Below are positions 5,652-13,061 of a DNA stretch of 14,194 nucleotides, piece after piece (position 1 is the first letter of the stretch; each line of letters opens with the position of its first letter). The DNA is from Aquificaceae bacterium (GTDB lineage: Bacteria; Aquificota; Aquificia; Aquificales; Aquificaceae): the NCBI GenBank assembly GCA_015487835.1, contig WFOY01000213.1:1-14194 (forward strand), given 5' to 3'. The notes under the pieces are model-generated. The model was not told the DNA's origin, made no database searches, and saw nothing but the letters and a program-made list of their open reading frames with translations. The position numbers were made by a program, and so were the translations under genes.

Positions 5652-7265
5652 ATGAGAGAGGCTGTGGCTGTACCCTGGTTCTCAGCAGGTATCAAAGAGT
5701 GGGTTTTCACAACGGATCACAAGAAGATAGGTATCCTCTACTTCACCACGGGACTCATAGCCTTCATAATCGCCGGCATATTCGGTATGCTGATCAGATT
5801 CGAGCAGAACGCCCCCGGCTTCCAGGTGGTGAGCCCGAACTTCTACAACTATCTACTCACGGGACACGGAGCTGTGATGCTCCTCTGGTGGGCGATAGCC
5901 GCCCACATAGGTGGTTTCGGTAACTTCCTGCTTCCCCTTATGATAGGTGCGAGGGACGTGGCCTTCCCGAGACTCAACGCTCTGAGCTACTGGGCCTTCT
6001 TCGGGGCAACGGTGATAGTTCTCCTTACCCTGATACCCGGAAACCACATAAAGATGATGTGGACCGGTTACCCACCCTACGCAGCCCATCCTGATGCAGG
6101 TGTGACCGCTTACTACGTCTTCGCCATACACCTACTCGGTGTCTCCTCCATAGCCACCGCTGTTAACTTCATCACGACCTACATAAGGATGAGGGCACCG
6201 GGTATAGGCTTCTGGAACACGAACCTATATGTACACTCTCTAATAGCCGCCAACGTCATCCAGCTGATAGGTGTCCCATCCCTCGCAGGTGCAGTGACGA
6301 TGCTCTTCTTAGACAGATACCTGGGGACCAACTTCTTCAACCCAAACTTAGGAGGGGATCCTCTCCTCTACCAGAACGTGTTCTGGTTCTACTCCCACCC
6401 TGCCGTTTACGTGATGATAATCCCCATATTCGGTTTCTACTCTGAGATACTCTCCACCTTCTCCAGGAAGCCCATATTCGGTTACAAGTCTATGGTCTTC
6501 GCCATATGGGGGATAGCTGTTATATCCTTTATAGTCTGGATACACCACATGTTCACCTCAGGAGTCCCCGACTGGGCTAGGGTCCTTATGTCCTACACCA
6601 CCGTTCTTGTTGCGGTCCCGACAGGTGTCAAGATCTTCAACTGGGTCGCGACCCTTCACGGAGGAGCCATAATCCTAAGATCTCCCATGCTCTACGCCCT
6701 TGGTGGTATATTCATGTTCCTGATAGGAGGTCTCACGGGTATACCCAACGCCATGGTCGCAATAGACCTTGGGGTCCACGACTCCCTGTTCGTGGTTGGC
6801 CACTTCCACTACGTCCTTGGGATGGCTCTGACCCTCGGTATATTCGGTGCTGTGATCTTCTGGTTCCCGAAGGTTGTGGGCAAGATGTACCCTGAGAACT
6901 TCGGGAAGATAAGCTTCTGGCTAGTCTTCATAGGTGCGAACATCTTCTACTTCACCCAGATGATCGTTGGCTTCATAGGCATGCCGAGAAGGTACCCGGA
7001 CTACCCACCGATCCCCGAGTGGGTCACCCTAAACCAGATATCCACGGTAGGCGCTCTCATCTTAGGTCTTGGTGTCCTCGTGTTTCTGATAGGTATCATC
7101 AAGGGGCTGACCAGCGGTGAGGAGGCAAACGACAACCCCTGGCAGTCACCCTCCCTCGAGTGGAGGGTCAAATCCCCCGCACCGGTGGACAACTTCGGTG
7201 AGAAACCTCCCCAGGTCGAACCGGACTACCACCCCTATAAATACGGTGCACCACCAACCTTTTAG
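5652..7265 (+). CDS. coxA: Cytochrome c oxidase subunit I, A2-type (YS motif)
   Basis: Catalytic, proton-pumping subunit that reduces O2 to water. The protein is 537 residues with about 12 membrane helices. Metal ligands: H72 (GHGAVMLLWW) and H386 for low-spin heme, H384 (VGHFHYVLG) for the high-spin heme, and H249, H298 and H299 (IHHMFTSG) for CuB. Y253 is in place for the His-Tyr cross-link. K-channel residues T324 and K327 are present in PTGVK. The D-channel glutamate of the usual HPEVY is alanine here (HPAVY). It is preceded by Y247-S248, the signature of A2-type oxidases such as the Thermus caa3 and Rhodothermus enzymes. The start follows AAGGAGGTG at seven bases. It is the last gene of the operon and a GC-rich hairpin follows. 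No heme A synthesis genes or subunit IV are in this window. Confidence 0.97.
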   Translation: MREAVAVPWFSAGIKEWVFTTDHKKIGILYFTTGLIAFIIAGIFGMLIRFEQNAPGFQVVSPNFYNYLLTGHGAVMLLWWAIAAHIGGFGNFLLPLMIGARDVAFPRLNALSYWAFFGATVIVLLTLIPGNHIKMMWTGYPPYAAHPDAGVTAYYVFAIHLLGVSSIATAVNFITTYIRMRAPGIGFWNTNLYVHSLIAANVIQLIGVPSLAGAVTMLFLDRYLGTNFFNPNLGGDPLLYQNVFWFYSHPAVYVMIIPIFGFYSEILSTFSRKPIFGYKSMVFAIWGIAVISFIVWIHHMFTSGVPDWARVLMSYTTVLVAVPTGVKIFNWVATLHGGAIILRSPMLYALGGIFMFLIGGLTGIPNAMVAIDLGVHDSLFVVGHFHYVLGMALTLGIFGAVIFWFPKVVGKMYPENFGKISFWLVFIGANIFYFTQMIVGFIGMPRRYPDYPPIPEWVTLNQISTVGALILGLGVLVFLIGIIKGLTSGEEANDNPWQSPSLEWRVKSPAPVDNFGEKPPQVEPDYHPYKYGAPPTF

Positions 7266-7294
7266 AAGCTGAGCAACCTCCTGAGCCGTCCTTT

Positions 7295-7325
7295 GGGGGC
7301 TCTGGCCCCCGCCTTCTGAATTTTT
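7295..7325 (+). terminator. Candidate terminator after coxA
   Basis: A strong hairpin GGGGGC-TCTG-GCCCCC at 7295-7310. It is not followed directly by a T-run; five Ts come ten bases later (7321-7325). It lies between the convergent coxA and uppP genes, where termination is expected. A very similar hairpin follows the rubrerythrin gene. Confidence 0.5.
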
Positions 7326-7348
7326 AAGATAAAATGGTAGTTATATCT

Positions 7349-8116
7349 TCAAAGAAAGAGGAGACCATAAACCAGAGCGACCACTATCCTGTAAACCCCA
7401 AACAGGGTGAACCCGTGGGAGTTGAGAAATCTTAAAAAAGTCCTCACTGTGATAAGGGCCGTAAAGAAGGCTGTTATGAAGCCCACACTTAGAAGTTCCC
7501 ACTGGGACCTGTCCAGATCACCACCAGTTTGCAGGAGGTCGTAACCCGTCGCAGCCAACATGGTCGGCACCGCCACCAGAAAGGAGAACTCGGCTGCCCT
7601 CTTCCTGGGCAGGCCCATGATCATGCCCCCCACTATGGTGGCTCCAGACCTGGAAACACCTGGGATAACGGCCAGCGACTGAAAGATCCCGATAATAAAA
7701 GCCCTACTGACAGGGAGGTCATCTATGTCCTTCAGGTGACAGAACCTCTCACAGTATCTGTCTGCCAGTATAAGGGCTATACCACCTAAGAACAAGCTCA
7801 CCACGACCACGAGGTCGTTCCCAATAAGATGGCCCTTTATAACCTTGTACAGGGCAAACCCGACTATACCGGTGGGGACGAAGGCTACCAGGATCCTCTT
7901 CCAAGTTTCCAAATCTTTGAGCAGACGTTCCCAGAAGACCACGAGGATAGCCAGTATGGCCCCCGTCTGTATTGCTATCTCGAAGCTCTTGGTAAACTCG
8001 TCGTGTTGGACACCTAAGATGTGGGCCGTAAGTATGAGGTGTCCGGTGGAGGACACAGGCAGGAACTCCGTTAGCCCCTCAACGATACCGAGCAGGAATG
8101 CGTCCCTCAGCGTCAT
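7349..8116 (-). CDS. uppP: Undecaprenyl-diphosphatase UppP (BacA family)
   Basis: Membrane phosphatase that recycles undecaprenyl pyrophosphate to the monophosphate carrier used for peptidoglycan and other envelope glycans. The protein is 255 residues with multiple hydrophobic segments. The two family motifs are present: EGLTEFLPVSSTGH (13-26, the ExxxE motif with the SSTGH stretch) and PGVSRSGAT near residue 153. The start ATG 8116 matches the family N-terminus (LLGIVEGLTEFLP directly after it). There is no Shine-Dalgarno in the 18 bases that separate it from the divergent gene. On its strand a TATAAT (8126-8131) ends nine bases before the ATG, which would give an almost leaderless mRNA. The neighbouring flavoprotein also acts on polyprenyl substrates, a possible thematic link only. 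Confidence 0.95.
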   Translation of the reverse strand: MTLRDAFLLGIVEGLTEFLPVSSTGHLILTAHILGVQHDEFTKSFEIAIQTGAILAILVVFWERLLKDLETWKRILVAFVPTGIVGFALYKVIKGHLIGNDLVVVVSLFLGGIALILADRYCERFCHLKDIDDLPVSRAFIIGIFQSLAVIPGVSRSGATIVGGMIMGLPRKRAAEFSFLVAVPTMLAATGYDLLQTGGDLDRSQWELLSVGFITAFFTALITVRTFLRFLNSHGFTLFGVYRIVVALVYGLLFL

Positions 8117-8134
8117 GGAGAGATAATTATACTT
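8117..8134. promoter_or_regulatory. 18-base divergent start region of uppP and the GGR-family gene
   Basis: The start codons of two divergent genes are only 18 bases apart. The interval is AT-rich and holds a minus-strand TATAAT (8126-8131) and a plus-strand GATAAT (8122-8127). Neither gene has a usable ribosome binding site. I see no convincing -35 hexamer in either direction, where it would lie within the opposite coding region. Confidence 0.45.
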
Positions 8135-9280
8135 ATGCCAAGGTACGACGTGGTCGTGGTCGGGGGAGGTCCTGCCGGTGCAACGTCCGCCAGGTTGCTC
8201 GCAGAGGCAGGTGTCAGGGTCCTCCTGCTGGAGAAGAAGAGGATCCCCCGCTTTAAACTCTGTGCCGGGTGCCTCTCCGCCAGGATAGAGGGACTCCTCC
8301 CCGAGTGTTGGAGACGTCTTGTGTTGAACGATATAAAGGGAGGGCTTTTAGGGTTCAGAGGTGAGAACTACCTAAGTGTTACCTCCGAAAGACCGGTGGC
8401 CTATATAGTCGACAGATCCGACTTTGACTCTTTCCTGGTTGAGGTGGCTGTGTCCTCAGGATCGGAACTCTGGGATGGGACGGAGTTTATAGACTTTGAG
8501 GAGGGATTTCCGCTGAAGGTCAGGACATCAAGGGGAACAGTCCAAACAGACTTTCTCATAGGTGCGGATGGCTTCTACACCAGAGTGGGGAAGCTCCTCG
8601 GCTACCGGAAGAGAAAGTTCTTCAGGTCCATCGAGTTCTGGACAGAGGGGACACTTGAGGACAGGGTCGTCATAGACATAGGTCTTGTGAGGAGAGGCTA
8701 CGGCTGGGTTTTCCCTAAGGGGGACAGATCGAGCGTTGGGATCGCCTCCTACGGTAGTGAGAACCTGATCGATGTCCTGAAGTCCTATGCGTCCGCAACC
8801 CCTTACCTGAACGGAAAGGAGGTCAAAGGAACCCTTGGCTGGATGATACCCTTCGCGGAGAGGGAGGAGGACCTGCATCTGGGGAAGGGCAGGGTGGCCC
8901 TGGTGGGTGACGCGGCCAACATGGTGGATCCCCTTCTCGGTGAGGGCATATACTACGGTGTCCTCGGGGGGAAGATCCTTGCGGAGGCCTTTATCGAGGA
9001 TCCTGCGAGGGTGGTGGATCTGTACAGAAAAAAGGTTAACGACATCATCACGCCCGAACTCGCACACGCTGCAAAGATAGCCCGGCTTGCCTACCGCTTC
9101 CAGAGAGTAGCCTTTAGGATGGGAGATAGGGCCATCCTCGGATTTCTGGGTCTTCTTGAGGGGAGGACTACATATCAAAACTTATATAAAAAAGGTTTAG
9201 TGGACTTTCTGATCTCTCTCTTGAATTTTGAAAATTTTTTGCATATAATAATAGATAAAATCTTAAGGAGGAGGTGGTAG
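8135..9280 (+). CDS. Geranylgeranyl reductase family FAD-dependent oxidoreductase
   Basis: Flavoprotein of the family that saturates double bonds in prenyl chains (archaeal lipids, chlorophyll phytol, some quinones). The protein is 381 residues. It has the FAD-binding GGGPAG (10-15), a CAGC cysteine pair (C43, C46) in the place of the conserved family cysteine, the YGWVFP motif (189-194) matching the family's YxWxFP substrate-site signature, and GDAANMVDPLLGEGI (258-272) contacting FAD. The last 40 residues are hydrophobic and basic (ending ILRRRW) and may contact the membrane. The substrate in a non-photosynthetic bacterium is unknown; a quinone side chain or a polyprenyl carrier are candidates. 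The start ATG 8135 fits the family N-terminus and is 18 bases from the divergent uppP start. Its AT-rich 3' end contains a promoter for the next gene, which starts two bases after its stop. Confidence 0.85.
   Translation: MPRYDVVVVGGGPAGATSARLLAEAGVRVLLLEKKRIPRFKLCAGCLSARIEGLLPECWRRLVLNDIKGGLLGFRGENYLSVTSERPVAYIVDRSDFDSFLVEVAVSSGSELWDGTEFIDFEEGFPLKVRTSRGTVQTDFLIGADGFYTRVGKLLGYRKRKFFRSIEFWTEGTLEDRVVIDIGLVRRGYGWVFPKGDRSSVGIASYGSENLIDVLKSYASATPYLNGKEVKGTLGWMIPFAEREEDLHLGKGRVALVGDAANMVDPLLGEGIYYGVLGGKILAEAFIEDPARVVDLYRKKVNDIITPELAHAAKIARLAYRFQRVAFRMGDRAILGFLGLLEGRTTYQNLYKKGLVDFLISLLNFENFLHIIIDKILRRRW
9221..9249 (+). promoter_or_regulatory. Internal promoter for the rubrerythrin cassette
   Basis: TTGAAT (9221-9226) and TATAAT (9244-9249) are separated by exactly 17 bases and lie within the 3' end of the upstream flavoprotein gene. 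The predicted start near 9256 gives a leader of about 27 bases with a strong AAGGAGGAGGTG ribosome site (9265-9276) before the ATG at 9283. The local sequence is much more AT-rich than its surroundings. Confidence 0.65.
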
Positions 9281-9282
9281 TT

Positions 9283-9720
9283 ATGAGCAAGAGCCTGCAG
9301 GGAACGAAGACCCTTGAGAACTTGAAGGCAGCCTTTGCGGGAGAGTCTCAGGCCAACAGAAGGTACCTCTACTTTGCCAGAGAGGCTGACATACAGGGCT
9401 ATCCCGATATAGCCAACATCTTCAGGGAGACCGCCGAGGGTGAGACAGGACACGCCTTCGGACACCTGGACATGATGAGGAAGTACGGAGGCGTTGACCC
9501 CGCTACTGAGAAGACCATAAACTCCCTCGAGGAGATGCTCGAGTCCGCCATAGCTGGAGAGACTTATGAGTACACAGAGATGTACCCTGGTTTCGCCAAG
9601 GTTGCCAGGGAGGAAGGTTTTGACGAGATAGCGGAGTGGTTCGAGACCCTGGCAAGAGCTGAGAAGTCCCACGCCGGAAGGTTCCAAAAGGCCCTCGACC
9701 AGTACAAGGCTTCCGCTTAA
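9283..9720 (+). CDS. Rubrerythrin without rubredoxin domain (sulerythrin-like)
   Basis: Ferritin-like diiron protein expected to reduce hydrogen peroxide in the cytoplasm. The protein is 145 residues against about 190 for classical rubrerythrin. It ends after the four-helix bundle, has no rubredoxin domain and no cysteine at all. All likely iron ligands are present: E21 (GESQANRRY), E54 and H57 (EGETGH), E93 and E96 (GETYEY), E127 and H130 (AEKSH), matching the classical rubrerythrin set. This shape resembles sulerythrin of Sulfolobus. ATG 9283 follows AAGGAGGAGGTG; an in-frame GTG at 9274 lies inside that ribosome site. It heads a cassette with an Fe-S protein and DUF3501 and probably has its own promoter. 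Lacking rubredoxin, it needs an external electron donor, plausibly the next gene's product. Confidence 0.92.
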   Translation: MSKSLQGTKTLENLKAAFAGESQANRRYLYFAREADIQGYPDIANIFRETAEGETGHAFGHLDMMRKYGGVDPATEKTINSLEEMLESAIAGETYEYTEMYPGFAKVAREEGFDEIAEWFETLARAEKSHAGRFQKALDQYKASA

Positions 9721-9729
9721 CGTGCTCCC

Positions 9730-9746
9730 GGGGCTTCTCTGGCCCC
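9730..9746 (+). other. Hairpin between the rubrerythrin and Fe-S protein genes
   Basis: GGGGC-TTCTCTG-GCCCC in the 50-base gap after the rubrerythrin stop, followed by ATTCTT rather than a T-run. It closely resembles the hairpin after coxA (shared TCTGGCCCC side). It may be a partial terminator or a 3' stabiliser that raises rubrerythrin over the downstream products. Confidence 0.45.
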
Positions 9747-9770
9747 ATTCTTCAAACTTAGGAGAGGGTT

Positions 9771-11063
9771 ATGTACGAATCGAGTATAGGTGGTGTAAAA
9801 GAGTTTAACTTTGATATCAAGGACCCTAACTTCTACGACGAGGAGGCCATCTGGGAGGAGGCGAGGAGGGTCTTCTCCAAGTGCAAAGACTGTAGGATGT
9901 GTATCGGCTTCTGTCCTTCCTTCCCAACCCTCTTCGACGCGGTGGACAGGAACGATGACGACGTAAGCAAACTCTCGAAGGAGGAACTCGCAAAGCCCCT
10001 CGAACTATGCTTCCACTGCAAGCAGTGCTACTTTAGATGCCCCTACACCCCTCCCCACGAGTGGAGGATAGACTTCCCTCACCTATCACTCCGCTACAAG
10101 GCTTGGAAGTTCAAGAAAAAAGGTGCAGGACTCGTTCAAAGGCTCATGGTGAATACGGATCTGAACGGTAAACTGAACGCGGGCCACACAGCCCACCTCG
10201 TTAACACGTTCCTGAATGCCAGACCCGTCAGGGTGATCTTGGAAAATCTCGTGGGCATAGACAGGAGGGCCAAACTCCCTCCCTTCAACACCCAGACTTT
10301 CAGGGACTGGTTCTCAAAGAACAGAGGAAACACAAGCGGTGAGAACGGCAAGGTAGCCCTCTTTCACACATGCCTTATAAACTACAACTACCTGTCTAAA
10401 GGGATAGCCCTCGTAAGGGTCCTTGAGAAGAACGGTGTTCATATCGAACTCCCGGATCAGGAGTGCTGCGGCATACCCTACTTTGACATAGGGGATCTTG
10501 AAACTGCTCAGAGGAAGGCGAGGAGGAACGTTGAAAAACTGAAACCTTACCTCGACAGAGGTTACGACATCATCGTCCCCATACCCACCTGTGCCCTCCA
10601 GCTTAAGTACGAGTACCCCCTTCTCCTACCCGACGATCCGGACGTTAAGAGGATCTCGGAGAGGGTTTACGACGTCCACGAGTATCTCTGGAAGCTGAAC
10701 GAGGAGGGCAGGCTGAACAAAGACTTCAAGGTCTCCATGGGGAGGATAGCCTACCACATACCCTGCCACCTGAAGTCCCTCAACGTCGGTTACAAAGGCG
10801 TCGCCCTCCTAAGACTCATACCCGACACGAAGGTTCGTATAGTGGACAGGTGCTCCGGACACGATGGAACCTTTGGCGTCAGGAAGGAGACCTTCGACAT
10901 GGCCTACAAGGTAGGTTCCAGGCTCTTTGAGGATCTAAAGGCCCAGGAGTCCGACATCATAGTCTCTGAGTGTCCCCTCGCCAGCAACATGATAAGCCTT
11001 GGAACGGGCAAGACACCCCTCCACCCGATAGAGGTCCTCTACAAGGCTTACGGAGGTGAGTGA
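9771..11063 (+). CDS. GlpC/HdrD-type iron-sulfur protein with two CCG domains
   Basis: Cytoplasmic or membrane-peripheral electron carrier, 430 residues. The N-terminal part has two 4Fe-4S motifs of the form CxxCxxCxxxCP: C38, C41, C44, C48 and C80, C83, C86, C90. Two cysteine-rich CCG-type domains follow: C201 with C232-C233 (ECCGIPYFDIGD) and C274, then C332 (IPCHLKS), C361 (RCSGHDGTFG) and C401 (ECPLASN). The second domain has CSG in place of CCG, as I recall for GlpC-like proteins. Such domains bind cubane or noncubane clusters in heterodisulfide reductase and anaerobic glycerol-3-phosphate dehydrogenase. Here no HdrABC or GlpAB partner is present. Instead it lies between rubrerythrin and DUF3501, so I infer electron transfer to the diiron protein. 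GGAG precedes the ATG by six bases. Its stop overlaps the next start (TGATG). Confidence 0.88.
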   Translation: MYESSIGGVKEFNFDIKDPNFYDEEAIWEEARRVFSKCKDCRMCIGFCPSFPTLFDAVDRNDDDVSKLSKEELAKPLELCFHCKQCYFRCPYTPPHEWRIDFPHLSLRYKAWKFKKKGAGLVQRLMVNTDLNGKLNAGHTAHLVNTFLNARPVRVILENLVGIDRRAKLPPFNTQTFRDWFSKNRGNTSGENGKVALFHTCLINYNYLSKGIALVRVLEKNGVHIELPDQECCGIPYFDIGDLETAQRKARRNVEKLKPYLDRGYDIIVPIPTCALQLKYEYPLLLPDDPDVKRISERVYDVHEYLWKLNEEGRLNKDFKVSMGRIAYHIPCHLKSLNVGYKGVALLRLIPDTKVRIVDRCSGHDGTFGVRKETFDMAYKVGSRLFEDLKAQESDIIVSECPLASNMISLGTGKTPLHPIEVLYKAYGGE

Positions 11064-11650
11064 TGAGAAAGGTTACCATGTCCGACATCCTTAACCTCTA
11101 CGAGTACGAAAAGGTGAGACCTGAGAAGGTTAAGTACATAACCCAGCTAAAGAAGAAGAGGAGGGTCCACGCAGGGGACAAGGTGACCTTCGTCTTTGAG
11201 AACTTCGACACCGTCTGGTTCCAGATCCAGGAGATGATAAGGGCCGAGAGGATGGTGGACGAGAAGGACATCCAGTTCGAGATAGACACCTACAACGAAC
11301 TGATACCTGAGAAGAACCAACTCTCAGCCACCATGTTCATAGAGATACCCGATGCCGAGGAGAGGAGGAAGATCCTCCCTAAGTTGATAGGGATACATGA
11401 CACGGTCTACCTCCATATAGGTAACAAGCACACGATCAAGGCTGTGGCCGATGAAAAGAGCCAGATGGACTACGAGGAGGGTAAGGCCTCCGTAGTTCAC
11501 TTCTTGAAGTGGAACCTCACGCCTGAGCAGGTGGAGGACTTCAAGAGAGAACCCGTCAGGATAGAGATAAACCACGAGAACTACAAAGCCCTTGTGCAGA
11601 TACCACCCGAGGTGAAGGAGGAGCTGATAAAGGACCTGGAGAGCGATTAA
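11063..11650 (+). CDS. DUF3501 family protein
   Basis: Protein of 195 residues that I recognise as DUF3501; no biochemical function is known to me. Recognisable stretches are the N-terminal LYEYEKVRPE followed by a basic KKKRRVHAGD patch, then FENFDTVWFQIQEMIRAER (45-63), ELIPEKNQLSATMFIEIPD (79-97) and HDTVYLHIG (112-120). It has no cysteine, no membrane segment and no signal peptide. It is acidic-basic mixed and probably soluble, so it is unlikely to hold an Fe-S cluster itself. A role as partner, assembly factor or regulator of the two proteins before it is possible but unproven. ATG 11063 overlaps the Fe-S gene stop and has GGAGG six bases before it; the in-frame GTG at 11060 is less likely. 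The TGATG coupling makes co-translation with the Fe-S protein likely. Confidence 0.85.
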   Translation: MRKVTMSDILNLYEYEKVRPEKVKYITQLKKKRRVHAGDKVTFVFENFDTVWFQIQEMIRAERMVDEKDIQFEIDTYNELIPEKNQLSATMFIEIPDAEERRKILPKLIGIHDTVYLHIGNKHTIKAVADEKSQMDYEEGKASVVHFLKWNLTPEQVEDFKREPVRIEINHENYKALVQIPPEVKEELIKDLESD

Positions 11651-11661
11651 GATCATATCTT

Positions 11662-12411
11662 ATGCAGGTCCGCCTGAACCGTTACCTCTCCATGTGCGGT
11701 GTCACCTCACGTAGGAAGGCGGACGATCTCATAAAACAGGGCAGGGTTAAGGTAAACGGGGAGGTGGTGAGGTCACTCGGTGTGAGGATCGATCCTGATA
11801 CAGACAGGGTGGAGGTGGACGGTAAGGAGGTAAAGCCCCCTAAGAAGAGGTACGTAATCCTCAACAAACCCTCCGGTTACCTCACCCAGCTCGGGACCTC
11901 ACCGGACGGGAGGAGAACGATCCAGGAACTCATAAAGGACATACCCGAGAGGGTCTATCCCGTCGGAAGGCTCGACTACAACACGGAGGGGCTTTTGCTT
12001 CTTACGAACGACGGGGAGCTTGCCAACAGGGTCCTCCACCCCAGATACAAGTTGCCAAAGGTCTACGTAGCCCTTGTGAAGGGTGTGGTCCCAAAGAACA
12101 AACTGAGGAAGATGAGGGCGGGGATCGAGCTGGAGGATGCCTTCGCAAAGCCCGACGATGTTAAGATCCTGAGGTACGAAGGCCCGAGGACCTGGATACA
12201 GATAACCTTCCATGAGGGAAGGAAGCACATAGTGAAGAGGTTCCTCGCCAGGTTCGGTCATCCTGTTGTGAAGCTGATAAGGGTTGCCATAGGCCCGATA
12301 AGGTTGGGAGACCTTCCAAAAGGTAAGTGGAGAGATCTGACCGGGAGGGAGATCGGAAGACTGTTCAAAGCTGTTGGATTAAAATATTCTCCGCAGGAGG
12401 TGAAGGGATGA
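11662..12411 (+). CDS. rluB: RsuA/RluB/RluE-family rRNA pseudouridine synthase
   Basis: Converts a specific uridine in rRNA to pseudouridine. The protein is 249 residues. An N-terminal S4 RNA-binding domain (about 1-60: [21 protein letters not shown] and [10 protein letters not shown]) is followed by the catalytic domain with the nucleophile D105 in [29 protein letters not shown], and [11 protein letters not shown]. Length and motifs fit RsuA/RluB. Whether it acts on 16S or 23S rRNA cannot be settled from sequence, so the symbol is provisional. ATG 11662 lies 11 bases after the DUF3501 stop and has no Shine-Dalgarno. It is probably read through from the upstream cassette or coupled to it. Its stop overlaps the transaldolase start (ATGA). 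Confidence 0.9.
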   Translation: MQVRLNRYLSMCGVTSRRKADDLIKQGRVKVNGEVVRSLGVRIDPDTDRVEVDGKEVKPPKKRYVILNKPSGYLTQLGTSPDGRRTIQELIKDIPERVYPVGRLDYNTEGLLLLTNDGELANRVLHPRYKLPKVYVALVKGVVPKNKLRKMRAGIELEDAFAKPDDVKILRYEGPRTWIQITFHEGRKHIVKRFLARFGHPVVKLIRVAIGPIRLGDLPKGKWRDLTGREIGRLFKAVGLKYSPQEVKG

Positions 12412-13061
12412 AGTTCTTTCTCGATACAGCGGACATAGACCAGATAAGGACCGCAAGCGAGTGGGGCATCCTCGACGGCGTCACCACAAACCCCACGTTG
12501 GTGTCCAAGACGGGAAGGCCCTTCTTGGAGGTGGTAAAGGAGATCCTGAAGGTGGTGGACGGCCCCGTCAGCCTCGAGACAGTATCCCTGGACGCTGAGG
12601 GGATGATAAAGGAGGGGAGGATGCTCGCAGAACTGGGTGAGAACGTGGTCGTCAAGATACCCATGACACCGGAGGGCATGAAGGCCGTTCAGGTTTTAGA
12701 ATCCGAAGGGATCCCCACAAACGTAACCCTCGTGTTCTCACCCGTTCAGGCCCTGATAGCTGCAAAGGCTGGGGCCTCTTACGTTTCACCCTTCGTGGGA
12801 AGGATAGACGACATCTCAGGTGAAGGCATGAAGCTGATCAGGGAGGTGAAGGAGATATTCCTAAATTACGAGATAGACACCCAGATAATCGTGGCCAGCG
12901 TGAGACACCCCATGCATGTGGTTGAGGCAGCCCTGATAGGGGCCGACATATGCACCATGCCCTTCGCTGTTATGGAGAAGCTCTTTAAACACCCCCTCAC
13001 CGATAAAGGAATAGACCTCTTCCTGAAGGACTGGGAGAAGGTCCCCGATAAGCCCTTTTAG
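12408..13061 (+). CDS. tal: Small transaldolase (TalC/fructose-6-phosphate aldolase subfamily)
   Basis: Single-domain TIM-barrel enzyme of 217 residues that transfers a dihydroxyacetone unit between sugar phosphates in the non-oxidative pentose phosphate pathway. It has [10 protein letters not shown] at the N-terminus, GVTTNPTL (24-31) and the Schiff-base lysine K83 in [11 protein letters not shown]. It also has [22 protein letters not shown] and IIVASVRHP, all typical of short transaldolases and FSA-like aldolases. Substrate preference between transaldolase and fructose-6-phosphate aldolase cannot be read safely. ATG 12408 follows AGGAGGTG and overlaps the pseudouridine synthase stop. An upstream in-frame ATG at 12327 would lie in that gene. 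Its stop interlocks over four bases with that of the convergent ATPase gene. Confidence 0.93.
   Translation: MKFFLDTADIDQIRTASEWGILDGVTTNPTLVSKTGRPFLEVVKEILKVVDGPVSLETVSLDAEGMIKEGRMLAELGENVVVKIPMTPEGMKAVQVLESEGIPTNVTLVFSPVQALIAAKAGASYVSPFVGRIDDISGEGMKLIREVKEIFLNYEIDTQIIVASVRHPMHVVEAALIGADICTMPFAVMEKLFKHPLTDKGIDLFLKDWEKVPDKPF

Noticed and set aside
9243..9257. PerR box overlapping the rubrerythrin -10
   Set aside because: Only one half matches the TTATAAT-N-ATTATAA consensus; the other half has four mismatches of seven.
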